Below, in pieces: positions 17,030-25,975 of a DNA stretch of 64,000 nt. Each line of letters opens with the position of its first letter. The stretch's first letter is position 1. The stretch is from contig JADKFS010000001.1 in NCBI GenBank assembly GCA_016717335.1, positions 2,914,001 through 2,978,000 of the forward strand, given 5' to 3'. The position numbers and the translations under genes are program-made. The DNA comes from Candidatus Ribeiella danica. GTDB lineage: Bacteria; Chloroflexota; Chloroflexia; Chloroflexales; Roseiflexaceae. The notes under the pieces were generated by a model. That model did not search any database and was not told the DNA's origin. It was given only the letters and a program-made list of their open reading frames with translations.

Positions 17030-19471
17030 ATGGCCAAGCGATCCACGGCCGGCAGCAGAAAGACGGCGGCGACGCGCGGCCGCAGGCCGGCCGCGCGGAA
17101 GCGCCAGGCCCAGCCGCCGGCGTTCGAGTTCTCGCTGCGCCCCGAGCACCAGCGCGAGCTGTTCGCCCTGGCGCTAATCACCGTCGCCGCGATCACGATC
17201 GTGTTCTTCCTGACCGGCTCGGCCGGCGCGATCGGCAAGACCTGGGTCGAGCTGACGCAGCGCCTGCTCGGCTGGGGCGCGCTGCTGGTGCCGCTCGCGC
17301 TCGGCCTGCTCGGCGTGGCCATCCTGTGGCAGGAGCGCCGCGAGGACCTGCAGCTCACCGGGGCGACGGTGCTCGGCACGGGGATGCTGCTGGCCGCGCT
17401 GCTCGCGCTGCTCGAGTTCGCGCTCGGCGCGCGCAGCGGCGCGGACGACCAGGTCGGCAAGGGCGGCGGGCTGGCCGGCTTCACGCTGATCCAGATGCAG
17501 TTCCTGATCGGCCGCCCCGCGACGCTGCTGGTCTACTGCGTGATGGGCCTGGCCGGCGTGATGCTGACCTTCAACATCACGCTCTACGAGCTGGTCACCG
17601 GCATGCGCGACAGCCTAGCGCGCTTCTGGGTCACGGTCTGGAGCGCCCCCGAGCGCGAGCGGCCGGCCCAGCGCGCGGGCGCCGCGGCGCTGCCGTATGC
17701 CATCCCTGATGCGCCGCCGTTCGTGCCGCCGCCCGGCTCCGACGATATCGTGCCCACGCCGATCGCCGCCCGCCCGACCCGCGCCAGCCTGTTCGACCGG
17801 CCCGAGGTCAAGGCCAAGCCCAGCGTGGCCGCGCCGCCCGCCGATACCCCTAAGCCCAAGGACAGCGCCACCGCCAAGCCCGGCCCGAACACGCTGCTGA
17901 CCTCGCTGCTGACCAGCCCGGCCGCCAAGCCGGCCGATCAGGCGCCGGTCGGGGTCGTCCAGGAGCCGCTGGCCGGCTTCGAGGTGCCTGCCGCGCACCA
18001 CGCCTGGCCGCTGCCGGGCTACGAGATGCTCGAGCAGTCGGTCGAGGGCACCATCAGCGACGAGGAGCGCCGCGGCAAGGCGCGCCTGATCGAGGAGACC
18101 CTGGCGAGCTTCAAGGTCGAGGCGCAGGTGGTGGGCGTCAACACCGGCCCGGCGGTGACGCAGTTCGAGCTGCAGCCGGCCGTCGGCGTCAAGGTCAGCA
18201 AGATCACCACGCTGGAGAAGGACCTGGCGCTGGCCCTGTCGGCGCACTCGATCCGGATCGAGGCGCCCATCCCCGGCAAGGCCGCGATCGGCATCGAGAT
18301 CCCCAACTCGGCGATCTCGGTCGTCAGCATGCGCGAGGTGGTCGACAGCGAGGAGTTCGAGGGCTCGCGCGCGCGGCTCAAGCTGCCGCTCGGCAAGGAC
18401 GTCTCGGGCACGCCGGTGATCGCCGGCCTGGAGAAGATGCCGCACCTGCTGGTGGCCGGCAGCACCGGCAGCGGCAAGAGCGTCGCTGTCAACTGCTTCG
18501 TCTGCGCGCTACTGCTGCGCTACACGCCGGACGAGCTGAAGTTCATCATGGTCGACCCGAAGACGGTCGAGCTGATCGTTTACAACCACATCCCGCACCT
18601 GCTCTCGCCGGTCGTCACCGAGCTGGAGCGGGTGGTGCCGACGCTCAAGTGGGCGACCCGCGAGATGGAGCGGCGCTACAAGATCTTCGCCAAGTACGGC
18701 TTCCGCAACATCGACAGCTACAAGCAGGCCGCCCGCCGCCGCGCCGACCTGGAGCCGATGCCCTACATTGTGATCATCATCGACGAGCTGGCCGACCTGA
18801 TGATGATGGCGCCCGACGAGGTCGAGACGCTGATCTGCCGCCTGGCCCAGATGGCCCGCGCCACCGGCATCCACCTGATCATCGCCACGCAGCGCCCCTC
18901 GGTCGACGTCGTCACCGGCCTGATCAAGGCCAACTTCCCCTCGCGGATCGCCTTCGCGGTCACCTCGCAGATCGACTCGCGCGTCATCCTCGACATGAAC
19001 GGCGCCGAGCAGCTGCTCGGGCGCGGCGATATGCTCTACATGGCCGCCGACTCGGCCAAGCCGATCCGCGTCCAGGGCACCTACGTCTCCGACGCCGAGG
19101 TCGAGCGGATCGTGACCTTCTGGCGCAGCGCGACGCCGCCGGACGCCGAGAGCGGCAGGCCAGGAGACAAGGAGGCCGGGAGACCAGGCAACGGCCAATC
19201 CGAAACTCAAAACCCGAAACTCAAAACCCAAAACTCAGAACTCAAGGGTCCGGCCGAGTTCCTGAGCGTCGACGAGCAGGACTCGCTGCTGCCCGAGGCG
19301 ATCAAGCTGGTCAAGCAGCACCAGCGCGCGTCGGCCTCGCTGCTGCAGCGCCGGCTGCGGATCGGCTACAGCAAGGCGGCCCAGCTGATCGAGCTGCTCG
19401 AGCAGCAGGGAGTCGTCGGGCCGGCCGAGGATGGCCGCTCGCGCGAGGTGCTCAAGGGCGAGGAAGATTGA
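17030..19471 (+). CDS. ftsK: FtsK/SpoIIIE-family DNA translocase
   Basis: An 813-residue DNA translocase that moves chromosomal DNA through the closing septum and helps XerCD resolve dimers. It has a basic N-terminus, four membrane helices (about 40-200), a Pro/Ala linker, the beta/alpha motor with Walker A GSTGSGKS (about 476-484) and Walker B VIIIDELAD (about 580-588), and a C-terminal winged-helix gamma domain (about 750-810) that would read KOPS-type sequences. ATG 17030 is the first in-frame start after a TATAAT box. Oddly, 35-40 residues between motor and gamma domain are encoded by tandem 'AAACTCAA' words (19196-19246), a DNA-repeat insertion in an essential gene. Confidence 0.95.
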   Translation: MAKRSTAGSRKTAATRGRRPAARKRQAQPPAFEFSLRPEHQRELFALALITVAAITIVFFLTGSAGAIGKTWVELTQRLLGWGALLVPLALGLLGVAILWQERREDLQLTGATVLGTGMLLAALLALLEFALGARSGADDQVGKGGGLAGFTLIQMQFLIGRPATLLVYCVMGLAGVMLTFNITLYELVTGMRDSLARFWVTVWSAPERERPAQRAGAAALPYAIPDAPPFVPPPGSDDIVPTPIAARPTRASLFDRPEVKAKPSVAAPPADTPKPKDSATAKPGPNTLLTSLLTSPAAKPADQAPVGVVQEPLAGFEVPAAHHAWPLPGYEMLEQSVEGTISDEERRGKARLIEETLASFKVEAQVVGVNTGPAVTQFELQPAVGVKVSKITTLEKDLALALSAHSIRIEAPIPGKAAIGIEIPNSAISVVSMREVVDSEEFEGSRARLKLPLGKDVSGTPVIAGLEKMPHLLVAGSTGSGKSVAVNCFVCALLLRYTPDELKFIMVDPKTVELIVYNHIPHLLSPVVTELERVVPTLKWATREMERRYKIFAKYGFRNIDSYKQAARRRADLEPMPYIVIIIDELADLMMMAPDEVETLICRLAQMARATGIHLIIATQRPSVDVVTGLIKANFPSRIAFAVTSQIDSRVILDMNGAEQLLGRGDMLYMAADSAKPIRVQGTYVSDAEVERIVTFWRSATPPDAESGRPGDKEAGRPGNGQSETQNPKLKTQNSELKGPAEFLSVDEQDSLLPEAIKLVKQHQRASASLLQRRLRIGYSKAAQLIELLEQQGVVGPAEDGRSREVLKGEED
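19196..19246. repeat. in-frame 'AAACTCAAAACCC' word array inside ftsK
   Basis: Four to five imperfect copies of the word GAAACTCAAAACC encode a polar stretch (TQNPKLKTQNSELK) exactly in the linker between the motor and the gamma domain. The preceding 'GGCCAGGAGACAAGG / GGGAGACCAGGCAA' words form a second array. Confidence 0.8.
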
Positions 19472-19578
19472 GTCAGCCGCAGATGGACACGGGTGCGCGC
19501 AGATAGTACAATCCCCTATCTGTGTTCATCTGCGTGCATCTGCGGTTCGTTTTCACAGGTGCGAGAGAGGCGAGACCG

Positions 19579-20658
19579 ATGACCAACTCGAACGTAATGC
19601 CGATCTTCGACGGCCACAACGACACGCTCCTGGCGCTGTACGAGCGCGAGCGCGGGGAGGGCGTGACCTTCTTCGATCGTAGTGAGAAGGGCCACATCGA
19701 CCTGCCGCGGGCCCGCGAGGGCGGCCTGGGCGGCGGGTTCTTCGCAGTCTACCTCCCAGCCGACCCGGCGACCAATCCGGGCAAGAGCGAGCTGCCCCCA
19801 AACGTCGGCGTTTACGAGAAGCCGCTGCCGCCGCCCCTCGAGCTGGCCTACGCCCAGCGGACGGCGATTGCGGTGACGGCGAGCCTGTTTCGGATCGAGG
19901 CCGCGTCGGACGGCCAGCTCAAGGTCGTGCGGACGGCCGACGAGCTGGCGGCCTGCCTGCGCGAGGGCGTGATCGCGGCGATCCTGCACTTCGAGGGCGC
20001 CGAGGCGATCGACCCGCAGCTGGACGCGCTGGAGGTCTTCTACCAGGCCGGCCTGCGCTCGCTCGGGCTGGTCTGGAGCCGGCCGAACGCGTTCGGGCAC
20101 GGCGTGCCGTTCGCCTTCCCGCGCACGCCCGACACCGGCCCGGGGCTGACCGACGCCGGCAAGGAGCTGGTGCGCGCCTGCAACCGGCTCGGGATCATGA
20201 TCGACCTCTCGCACCTCAACGAGCAGGGCTTCTGGGATGTCGCCCGCCTGAGCGAGGCGCCGCTGGTGGCGACGCACTCGAACGCCCACGCGCTCTGCCG
20301 CTCGACGCGCAACCTGACCGACCGGCAGCTCGACGCGATCCGCGAATCGGACGGCATGGTCGGGCTGAACTTCGAGATCACCTTCCTGCGCGCGGATGGG
20401 AGGAATGACCCCGACGTTCCGCTCGACGTGATGGTGCGCCAGATCGACTACCTGGTCGAGCGGCTGGGCATCGACCGGGTCGGCCTCGGCTCGGACTTCG
20501 ACGGGGCCAGGATGCCGAGCGAGCTGGGCGATGCGGCTGGCCTGCCGAAGCTGGTGGCGGCGCTGCGGGCGGCCGGCTACGACGACGCGGCGCTGCGCAA
20601 GATCGCGCACGAGAACTGGCTGCGGGTGCTGCGCAAGACCTGGCACGACGCGGATTAG
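19579..20658 (+). CDS. membrane dipeptidase family protein (peptidase M19)
   Basis: A 359-residue zinc dipeptidase of the renal-dipeptidase family, hydrolysing dipeptides including D-amino-acid forms. It shows DGHNDTL (metal His/Asp, about 10-16), HFEGAEAID (bridging Glu, about 137-145), THSNAHALC and GLGSDFDG (catalytic Asp region). ATG 19579 lies behind a GAGAGAGGCGAG stretch; an upstream longer open frame reads through a word repeat (19480-19555, 'CATCTGCG' words) and is unlikely to be translated. No signal peptide is evident, so it is probably cytosolic. Confidence 0.88.
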   Translation: MTNSNVMPIFDGHNDTLLALYERERGEGVTFFDRSEKGHIDLPRAREGGLGGGFFAVYLPADPATNPGKSELPPNVGVYEKPLPPPLELAYAQRTAIAVTASLFRIEAASDGQLKVVRTADELAACLREGVIAAILHFEGAEAIDPQLDALEVFYQAGLRSLGLVWSRPNAFGHGVPFAFPRTPDTGPGLTDAGKELVRACNRLGIMIDLSHLNEQGFWDVARLSEAPLVATHSNAHALCRSTRNLTDRQLDAIRESDGMVGLNFEITFLRADGRNDPDVPLDVMVRQIDYLVERLGIDRVGLGSDFDGARMPSELGDAAGLPKLVAALRAAGYDDAALRKIAHENWLRVLRKTWHDAD

Positions 20659-20750
20659 GGCACGGATACACGGGTTGGGGGCGCGGATTTTGACACGGAT
20701 GCATGGAACTTCGGGTTTGTATATCCGTCTCAACATCCGTGTTTATGGCC

Positions 20751-21031
20751 TGTTTCAATGCTGGGGATTTCGACGTGACACTGTACGGGCGCGATATATC
20801 GCGCCCCTGCGCCTGTGGGGCAATGGGCGCGCGCCGTCTCCGTAAACTGAATGGCTGCATCGCGCCCCTGCGCCTGTGGGGCAATGGGCGCGCGCCGTCT
20901 CCGCAAACTGAATGGCTGCATCGCGCCCCTGCGCCTGTGGAGCAATGGCCGTCCAGAGCGGCGAACGGCCGGCGCGATCTATCGCGCCCCTGCGCCTGTG
21001 GGGCAATGAACGGTCAAGCGCGATTGAAACA
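20751..21031. repeat. 281-bp MITE-like element with expanded palindromic interior
   Basis: Terminal inverted repeats TGTTTCAAT (20751-20759) and ATTGAAACA (21023-21031) bound a core with the perfect palindrome GGGCGCGATATATCGCGCCC. Three further 'GCATCGCGCCCCTGCGCCTG' units follow at about 68-bp spacing. It is an expanded relative of the 82-bp element at 10099-10180 and fills most of the gap between the dipeptidase and response-regulator genes. Confidence 0.78.
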
Positions 21032-21056
21032 TGCCTATAGCTGTGAGTAAAAGCGT

Positions 21057-21137
21057 TGAGCCGCTACGCACGAACGGGATGCCGTTGTGCTGCCATCCGT
21101 CGTCCTGCCGACTGGCTCCTGCCGACGGCCCACTGCT
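21057..21137. repeat. about 80-bp dispersed repeat, forward copy
   Basis: This segment (shared core GATGCCGTTGTGCTGCCATC) is repeated in inverse orientation at 33403-33482 with about 85 percent identity by eye. It carries tandem 'CTGCCGACTGG' words and ends at the 3' end of the response-regulator gene. Confidence 0.7.
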
Positions 21138-21142
21138 ATTGC

Positions 21143-21538
21143 TCAGGCGCTCGCGGCGCGGCTGCTGGCCCGCGGCGGCCGGATCAGCGCATTGATCTGC
21201 CTAAGGAAGAAGTCGATCTCGAACGGCTTCGCGATCACCGAGTCGCAGCCGGCCGCGATCGCGCGATCGATGTCGTTCGGCAGGATGTGCGCGGTGAAGG
21301 CGATCACGGGGATGTCGCGCGTGGCCGGATCGGACTTGAGCCGCCGCGTGGTCTCCCAGCCGTCGAGCAGCGGCAGCGAGAGATCCATCAGGATGATGTC
21401 CGGGTGATCGTCGATCGCGGCGACGATCGCGCTCTTGCCGTCGCCGACTCCGATCACGGTGTGCCCGGCGTCGCGCAGGATGAGCTCGGCGATGCTGCGG
21501 TTGTCGGGGGCGTCCTCGACGATGAGAATGTGCGCCAT
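21143..21538 (-). CDS. single-domain response regulator (CheY-like receiver)
   Basis: A 131-residue receiver domain with no output domain. The phosphoacceptor is Asp52 (ILMDLSLP), the acidic pair is Glu8/Asp9, the switch Thr is in VIAFTAH and the conserved Lys is in VIAKPFE. No histidine kinase lies nearby, so its partner is unknown. ATG 21538 has a GAGG site. It may act as a DivK-like relay protein, as is common for stand-alone receivers. Confidence 0.9.
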   Translation of the reverse strand: MAHILIVEDAPDNRSIAELILRDAGHTVIGVGDGKSAIVAAIDDHPDIILMDLSLPLLDGWETTRRLKSDPATRDIPVIAFTAHILPNDIDRAIAAGCDSVIAKPFEIDFFLRQINALIRPPRASSRAASA

Positions 21539-21705
21539 AGTGGTACCTCGCTCTGGAGCGCCGTGGTTCAACGGAACGGGATGCAGCGCCCGTTCGTGTC
21601 GATCACCGCGAGACGTGGCGCGTTGACTATCGGCTTGTACTGACTCCAAACGCCGCAGCTGATGAACGAGATGCGGCCTGGAGATATCAATTTGTTCATT
21701 TGGAT

Positions 21706-21863
21706 GGCAACGGCGTTTCGGCTCCGCCGAAACGCCGTTGCCGTCGACTGTGGTCCGTGCCCCCTCGCAGGGGCGGGGGTGGGGGAAATGGACGCTGCCG
21801 AACCCCCCGTATAGCCAACAATAACCCCCCTCTCCCGGTGGGCGAGGGGGGCAGGGAGGGCGC
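21706..21863. repeat. composite GC-hairpin repeat with 37-bp perfect hairpin
   Basis: At 21706-21742 two 17-base arms pair perfectly around a TCC loop; the top of the stem is GTTTCGGC/GCCGAAAC, shared with copies at 54698, 58763 and 60673. It is followed by the standard CCCCTCGCAGGGG and CTCTCCC/GGCGAGG short stems. Confidence 0.8.
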
Positions 21864-21872
21864 GCAAGCGGC

Positions 21873-23375
21873 CTAGACGATCTCGATCGCCTTGCCGAAC
21901 GCCTTCTGAAACAGGCCGGCCCGGCGGTTGGCATCCCAGATCTCGACCGCCGCATCGCCGACGGTGCGGGTCGTCACGCGGATCGGGTCGCCGATCTCGA
22001 CCTGCAGCCCCTGGACGACCTGGCTCTTGCTGCGCTCGAGGTACTCGGCCAGCCGCAGCAGCGCCGCCAGCCGCGCCACGCGCTCGCCGTCGCTGGGCTC
22101 CAGGGTGCTGCGGTAGTCCTCCACGCTGACGTCGCCCTTGCGGTGGTAGCGCACCAGCAGTGCCAGGATCACGACCTCGCGGTGGCTGAAACCCTGGAGC
22201 GCCGAGTTGATCACCAGGTAGGCGCCGTGCTTGTGGTGGTCGTAGTAGCCGATCGCCACGCCGATATCGTGCAGCAGCGCGGCGTAGCCCAGCAGGTCGC
22301 GCTCCCACTCGCCGTAGCCGTGCAGCGGCCGCAGCTGGTCGAACAGCGAGAGCGACAGGTCGCGCACCTTGCCGGTGTGGAGCGGCTCGTAGTTGTAGAT
22401 GCGCGCCAGGTTCTGCACGCTGAAGCCGCGCTGGTCGGAGAAGAGCGGCGGGGTCTCGCCGACCAGGAACTGCTCGTAGAACAGCCCCTCGCGCAGCCCC
22501 TGGCCGCTGACGGTGATCGAGGAGAAGCGCCCGCGCCGCATCAGCTGGTCGAGGATCACCGCGCCCGCCAGGATCAGGTCGGCCCGGTCGCGGCTGAGCC
22601 CTGGCACCTCCTCGCGCTGGCGCAGGGTCATGCCGCGCAGCATGCCGATCAGCTCCTCAAGGCGCTCGCGGGTGTAGCTGTAGCCGTGCACGCGGTCGAG
22701 CGGGTAGCTGCGCGACTTCTGGTCGATCTCGGCCAGCGTGCGGATCGTGCCGCCGATGCCGGCCAGGGTCGAGCCGTGGGTCTCGTTCAGCCAGTCGACG
22801 CCGGCGAAGCTCTCGGCGGCGGCCTCCTCGAGCGCCCGAAAATCACGATTGCTGATCGGGTCGGAGCGGGTGTAGCGCTCGGAGAAGCGCAGGACGCCGG
22901 CCGGCCGGCTGAACGAGCGCACGAACCCGCGCCCGCGGATCATCGTCACCTCGGCGCTGCCGCCGCCGATATCGATCAGGAACGCATCGCTGAGGTTGAG
23001 CGCGTTGATCGCGCCGAGGTAGCCGTAGTAGGCCTCCTCCTCGGTCGAGAGCACGCGCAGCTTCAGCCCCGACTCGCGCGCCACCCGCGCCAGGAACTCG
23101 GCCTGGTTGGACGCGTCGCGCGTGGCGCTGGTGGCCACCGGCATGATCCGCGTGACGCCGGAGGATTTGCAGAAGCTGTGGAACATCTTCATCGCCTCGA
23201 CGCCGCGCGCCATCGGCGCCGGGCGCAGCGCCCCGTCGGCGCCGATGCCCTCGGCCAGCCGGACCGTCTCGCGGACCTCGTCGAGCAGGCGGTAGGAGTG
23301 ATGCGGCGTAAAGCCGATCACCACCAGGCGCGTGGTGTTCGAGCCAAGATCGATGATGCCGATGCGCTCTTGCAT
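21873..23375 (-). CDS. Ppx/GppA phosphatase family protein with HD domain
   Basis: A 500-residue enzyme of the exopolyphosphatase / guanosine pentaphosphatase family, which removes phosphate from polyphosphate or pppGpp. The actin-like N-terminal domain has DLGSNTTRLVV (10-20) and DIGGGSAEV (about 140-148). The C-terminal HD-type domain (about 320-480) has LLHDIG and HHKHGAYLVIN. The length matches the long Ppx form. It is cotranscribed with the small membrane protein just upstream, which ends 3 bp before its start. Confidence 0.92.
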   Translation of the reverse strand: MQERIGIIDLGSNTTRLVVIGFTPHHSYRLLDEVRETVRLAEGIGADGALRPAPMARGVEAMKMFHSFCKSSGVTRIMPVATSATRDASNQAEFLARVARESGLKLRVLSTEEEAYYGYLGAINALNLSDAFLIDIGGGSAEVTMIRGRGFVRSFSRPAGVLRFSERYTRSDPISNRDFRALEEAAAESFAGVDWLNETHGSTLAGIGGTIRTLAEIDQKSRSYPLDRVHGYSYTRERLEELIGMLRGMTLRQREEVPGLSRDRADLILAGAVILDQLMRRGRFSSITVSGQGLREGLFYEQFLVGETPPLFSDQRGFSVQNLARIYNYEPLHTGKVRDLSLSLFDQLRPLHGYGEWERDLLGYAALLHDIGVAIGYYDHHKHGAYLVINSALQGFSHREVVILALLVRYHRKGDVSVEDYRSTLEPSDGERVARLAALLRLAEYLERSKSQVVQGLQVEIGDPIRVTTRTVGDAAVEIWDANRRAGLFQKAFGKAIEIV

Positions 23376-23378
23376 CGG

Positions 23379-23540
23379 CTACTTCCCCTGCCCGCGCAGC
23401 TCGACCACCTGCCGGTCCAGCCGCGCGGCGACATCGCGATACATATCGCCGCGCATCCGCGCAGCCTGCAGGCGACGCTGCTGCGCGATACTCCAGGTGA
23501 CGATGCCGACGATCACAGCAACCGAGAAGATTCTACGCAT
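23379..23540 (-). CDS. small single-pass membrane protein
   Basis: A 53-residue protein with one N-terminal hydrophobic helix (MRRIFSVAVIVGIVTWSIA) and a charged helical tail (about 21-53). ATG 23540 is preceded by CAGGAGAC at ideal spacing. It is directly upstream of the Ppx/GppA gene and probably cotranscribed. Function unknown; it could be a small regulatory or anchoring peptide. Confidence 0.6.
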   Translation of the reverse strand: MRRIFSVAVIVGIVTWSIAQQRRLQAARMRGDMYRDVAARLDRQVVELRGQGK

Positions 23541-23640
23541 GCCGGATGTCTCCTGTATGTTCATCGACGCCTTCGTATATGACGCGCATTTTACTTGATT
23601 CCAGCGGGAGATACAAATCATTCGCGGCGGGGCCGCATGG

Positions 23641-23772
23641 TGACCCTCACCCCCCTGCCCCCCGCTCCCGCCGGGAGCAGGGGTATCTTTCTGGCATCTG
23701 CGTGCGGTCGCGCAGCGACCGCACGCAGATGCCATTGTATTTGTGCCGGCTCCCGACAGGGGCGGGGTGTGA
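23641..23772. repeat. composite GC-hairpin repeat with 41-bp perfect hairpin
   Basis: Arms of 19 bases at 23693-23733 pair perfectly around a GCA loop, flanked by 'CCCCGCTCCCGCCGGGAGCAGGGG'-type short stems. It lies between divergently transcribed genes. Confidence 0.78.
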
Positions 23773-23872
23773 GATGGAGGCCTCGGGGAGGGGGCGCGGC
23801 ATCAACCAGGCGAGCCGCCTCGCATGAACTTGTGATACCATGTACAAGCGGAGCATCCTAAAGAGGAAGACC

Positions 23873-24625
23873 ATGCTCAAAGCGCTTTTCAGCGGCCGGC
23901 GGCTCTGGGCGACGCTGCTGGTCGTCGTCGGGATCGCGATCACGTGCCGGCTCGGCATCTGGCAGCTCGACCGACTGGCGCAGCGGCGGGCGATCAACGC
24001 GACGATCGATACGCGCATGGCGCAGCCGCCCGCCGCGCTCGCCGCACCTTTGGCCGATCCGGCCGCGCTGGAGTATCGCCGCGTCGAGGTTCGCGGCGTC
24101 TACGACCCGGCCCAGGAGATCGTGCTGCGCAACCGCGCGCTCGACGGCGCGCCGGGCGTGCACGTGCTCACGCCGCTGCGCCTGAGCGGCGCCGGCGTCG
24201 CCGTGCTGATCGACCGGGGGTGGATACCGCTCGACCAGGCCGACCAGGCCGACCGCGGCGCGTTTGCCCCGCCGGCCGGCGAGGTCGCGGTCGTGGGCGT
24301 GGTGCGCCGCTCGCAAGAGGACGCCGGCGGCCCGGCCGACCCGCCGCTCGCCGCCGGCCAGAGCCGCCGCGACGCCTGGTTTCGCGTCGATATCCCGCGC
24401 ATCGAGCAGCAGGCCGGCTACCCGCTGCTGCCGCTGTTCGTCGAGCAGCAGCCCGCGCCGGGCGACGCGCCGCTGCCGCGCCGCGTGGCGACGACCGACC
24501 TGGGCGAGGGGCCGCACCTGGGCTACGCGATCCAGTGGTTCGCCTTCGCGCTGATCCTGCTGGTGGGCTACCTGGCGTTCACGCGCCGCGCCATCGTTCA
24601 AACGTTGGAGCGCTCCAACGCTTGA
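23873..24625 (+). CDS. SURF1-family cytochrome oxidase assembly protein
   Basis: A 250-residue SURF1-like protein that helps insert heme a into aa3-type terminal oxidase. It has an N-terminal membrane helix (LWATLLVVVGIAITCRLGIW), a central domain with the family pattern GxxDPxxE/VLLRNR (GVYDPAQEIVLRNRAL) and LIDRGWIP, and a C-terminal membrane helix followed by a short tail. ATG 23873 follows AAGAGGAAG. The last residues (QTLERSNA) are encoded by a hairpin of 'TTCAAACGTTGG / CCAACGCTTGAA' words, so a repeat supplies the stop. No oxidase genes are adjacent. Confidence 0.85.
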   Translation: MLKALFSGRRLWATLLVVVGIAITCRLGIWQLDRLAQRRAINATIDTRMAQPPAALAAPLADPAALEYRRVEVRGVYDPAQEIVLRNRALDGAPGVHVLTPLRLSGAGVAVLIDRGWIPLDQADQADRGAFAPPAGEVAVVGVVRRSQEDAGGPADPPLAAGQSRRDAWFRVDIPRIEQQAGYPLLPLFVEQQPAPGDAPLPRRVATTDLGEGPHLGYAIQWFAFALILLVGYLAFTRRAIVQTLERSNA

Positions 24626-24643
24626 ACGTGCCACCGGGCCAGG

Positions 24644-25975
24644 TCACGTGCCGCGCAGGCCGGCCAGGTACTCCTGGATCGCCAGGAAGGCTGGGCGCGG
24701 GCTGCCGCTGCCGTTCAGGATGCTGAACGACGCCTGCTCGTTGCTGCGCGCGCGGATGGTCGCGTAGTTCAGGTTCCACAGGAACATCGCGTCGACCCAG
24801 GGGTACTGCTCCTGGGTGCGCCGCATCGCGCCGACGATGTACTCGGCCTGCCGCTCGAAGGAGACCTGGTTGCCGAACTCGAAGCCGCGGCTGCTGTTCG
24901 GCGTGGCCCAGCCAAACTCGGTGATCCAGATCTGGTGATCGGCCAGGCCATACGTCTCCATCAGCTCGCGCACATCCTCGACGTGCCGGAAGTAGAAGGT
25001 CGGGTGGTCGGTCCAGCCCTTGGCCGTGCTGGGGTTGTCGGGCCAGAGCGTGTCGGGCGGGTTGGCCGAGCCGCCGGGGTGCACCGACTGGCCGTCGAAG
25101 TAGTCGCGGATCATGCCGCCCTTGTAGCGGTACATCGCCTCGTAGTAGCTCATGTCGTCCACCGCGACGCTGGCCTTGGTGACGCCGGTCGAGGCCGGCG
25201 GCCCGGCGAGCACGTAGATGCTCGGGTCGACCGCCTTGATGCGGGTGTATGCCTCCTTGAGCAGCTCGACGTAGTGGCCGGCGTCGTCGATCGACACGCG
25301 CCCGCCGTTCTCGTAGGCCAGGTTCTGCTCGTTCCAGATCTCGATCGCCTGGACCTTGCCCTGGTAGTGCTTCGCCAGCGCGGCCACGAAGCTGCCCAGC
25401 CTGGCGGGGTCCTTCGGCATGCCGCTGCCGCCGTTCGCGGTGTAGAAGCTGGGCGAGCGCACCACCGAGAGCAGCAGCTTGAGCTTCGCCGCGTGCACCG
25501 CCGCGACGACATTGTCGAGCTCGCCCCAGGCGTAGCGGCCGCGCGGCCCCTCGATATCTTTCCAGTGGATCTGCTGGCGCACCCAGCCGAAGCCGGCCTC
25601 GTTCGCCCGCCGCAGCGGCAGCACCTTGCCGATGTAGAACAGGTGCGCCGCGACGCCGAACTCCAGCGCGCCGGTCTTCAGCGGGTACGGCAGGCCGCCG
25701 GGGCCAGTGGGCGTGGGCGTGGCGGTCGGCGCCGGTGTGGCGGTCGGCGCGGGGGTGGCCGTTGGGGTGCTGGTGGGCGCGGGGGTGGCCGTCGGCGTGG
25801 GCGTAGTGCTGGGCGCGGGCGCGGTAGGGCGCGCGGGCTCAGCCGGCGCGCGTGTCGGCTGGAGCGCCACGGGGCCGGGCGACGCCGAGCAGGCAGCCAG
25901 CGCGATCGTGACGAGCAGCAGGGCCGGCCGAGTCAGGCGCGCGGGTACGGCGAGCAGGGGCCTGTTCGCCCGCAT
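24644..25975 (-). CDS. lipoprotein glycoside hydrolase (GH-A clan fold)
   Basis: A 443-residue secreted lipoprotein. The lipobox LAAC places the lipidated Cys at 29. A Thr/Pro/Ala-rich linker (about 45-90) is followed by a (beta/alpha)8 glycosidase domain. The acid/base Glu is in IEIWNEQNLAY and the nucleophile Glu in IWITEFGWAT, the spacing expected for GH-A families such as GH39 or GH5. The substrate is unknown. It overlaps the apt stop (TGATG), so it is translated from the apt transcript. Confidence 0.82.
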   Translation of the reverse strand: MRANRPLLAVPARLTRPALLLVTIALAACSASPGPVALQPTRAPAEPARPTAPAPSTTPTPTATPAPTSTPTATPAPTATPAPTATPTPTGPGGLPYPLKTGALEFGVAAHLFYIGKVLPLRRANEAGFGWVRQQIHWKDIEGPRGRYAWGELDNVVAAVHAAKLKLLLSVVRSPSFYTANGGSGMPKDPARLGSFVAALAKHYQGKVQAIEIWNEQNLAYENGGRVSIDDAGHYVELLKEAYTRIKAVDPSIYVLAGPPASTGVTKASVAVDDMSYYEAMYRYKGGMIRDYFDGQSVHPGGSANPPDTLWPDNPSTAKGWTDHPTFYFRHVEDVRELMETYGLADHQIWITEFGWATPNSSRGFEFGNQVSFERQAEYIVGAMRRTQEQYPWVDAMFLWNLNYATIRARSNEQASFSILNGSGSPRPAFLAIQEYLAGLRGT

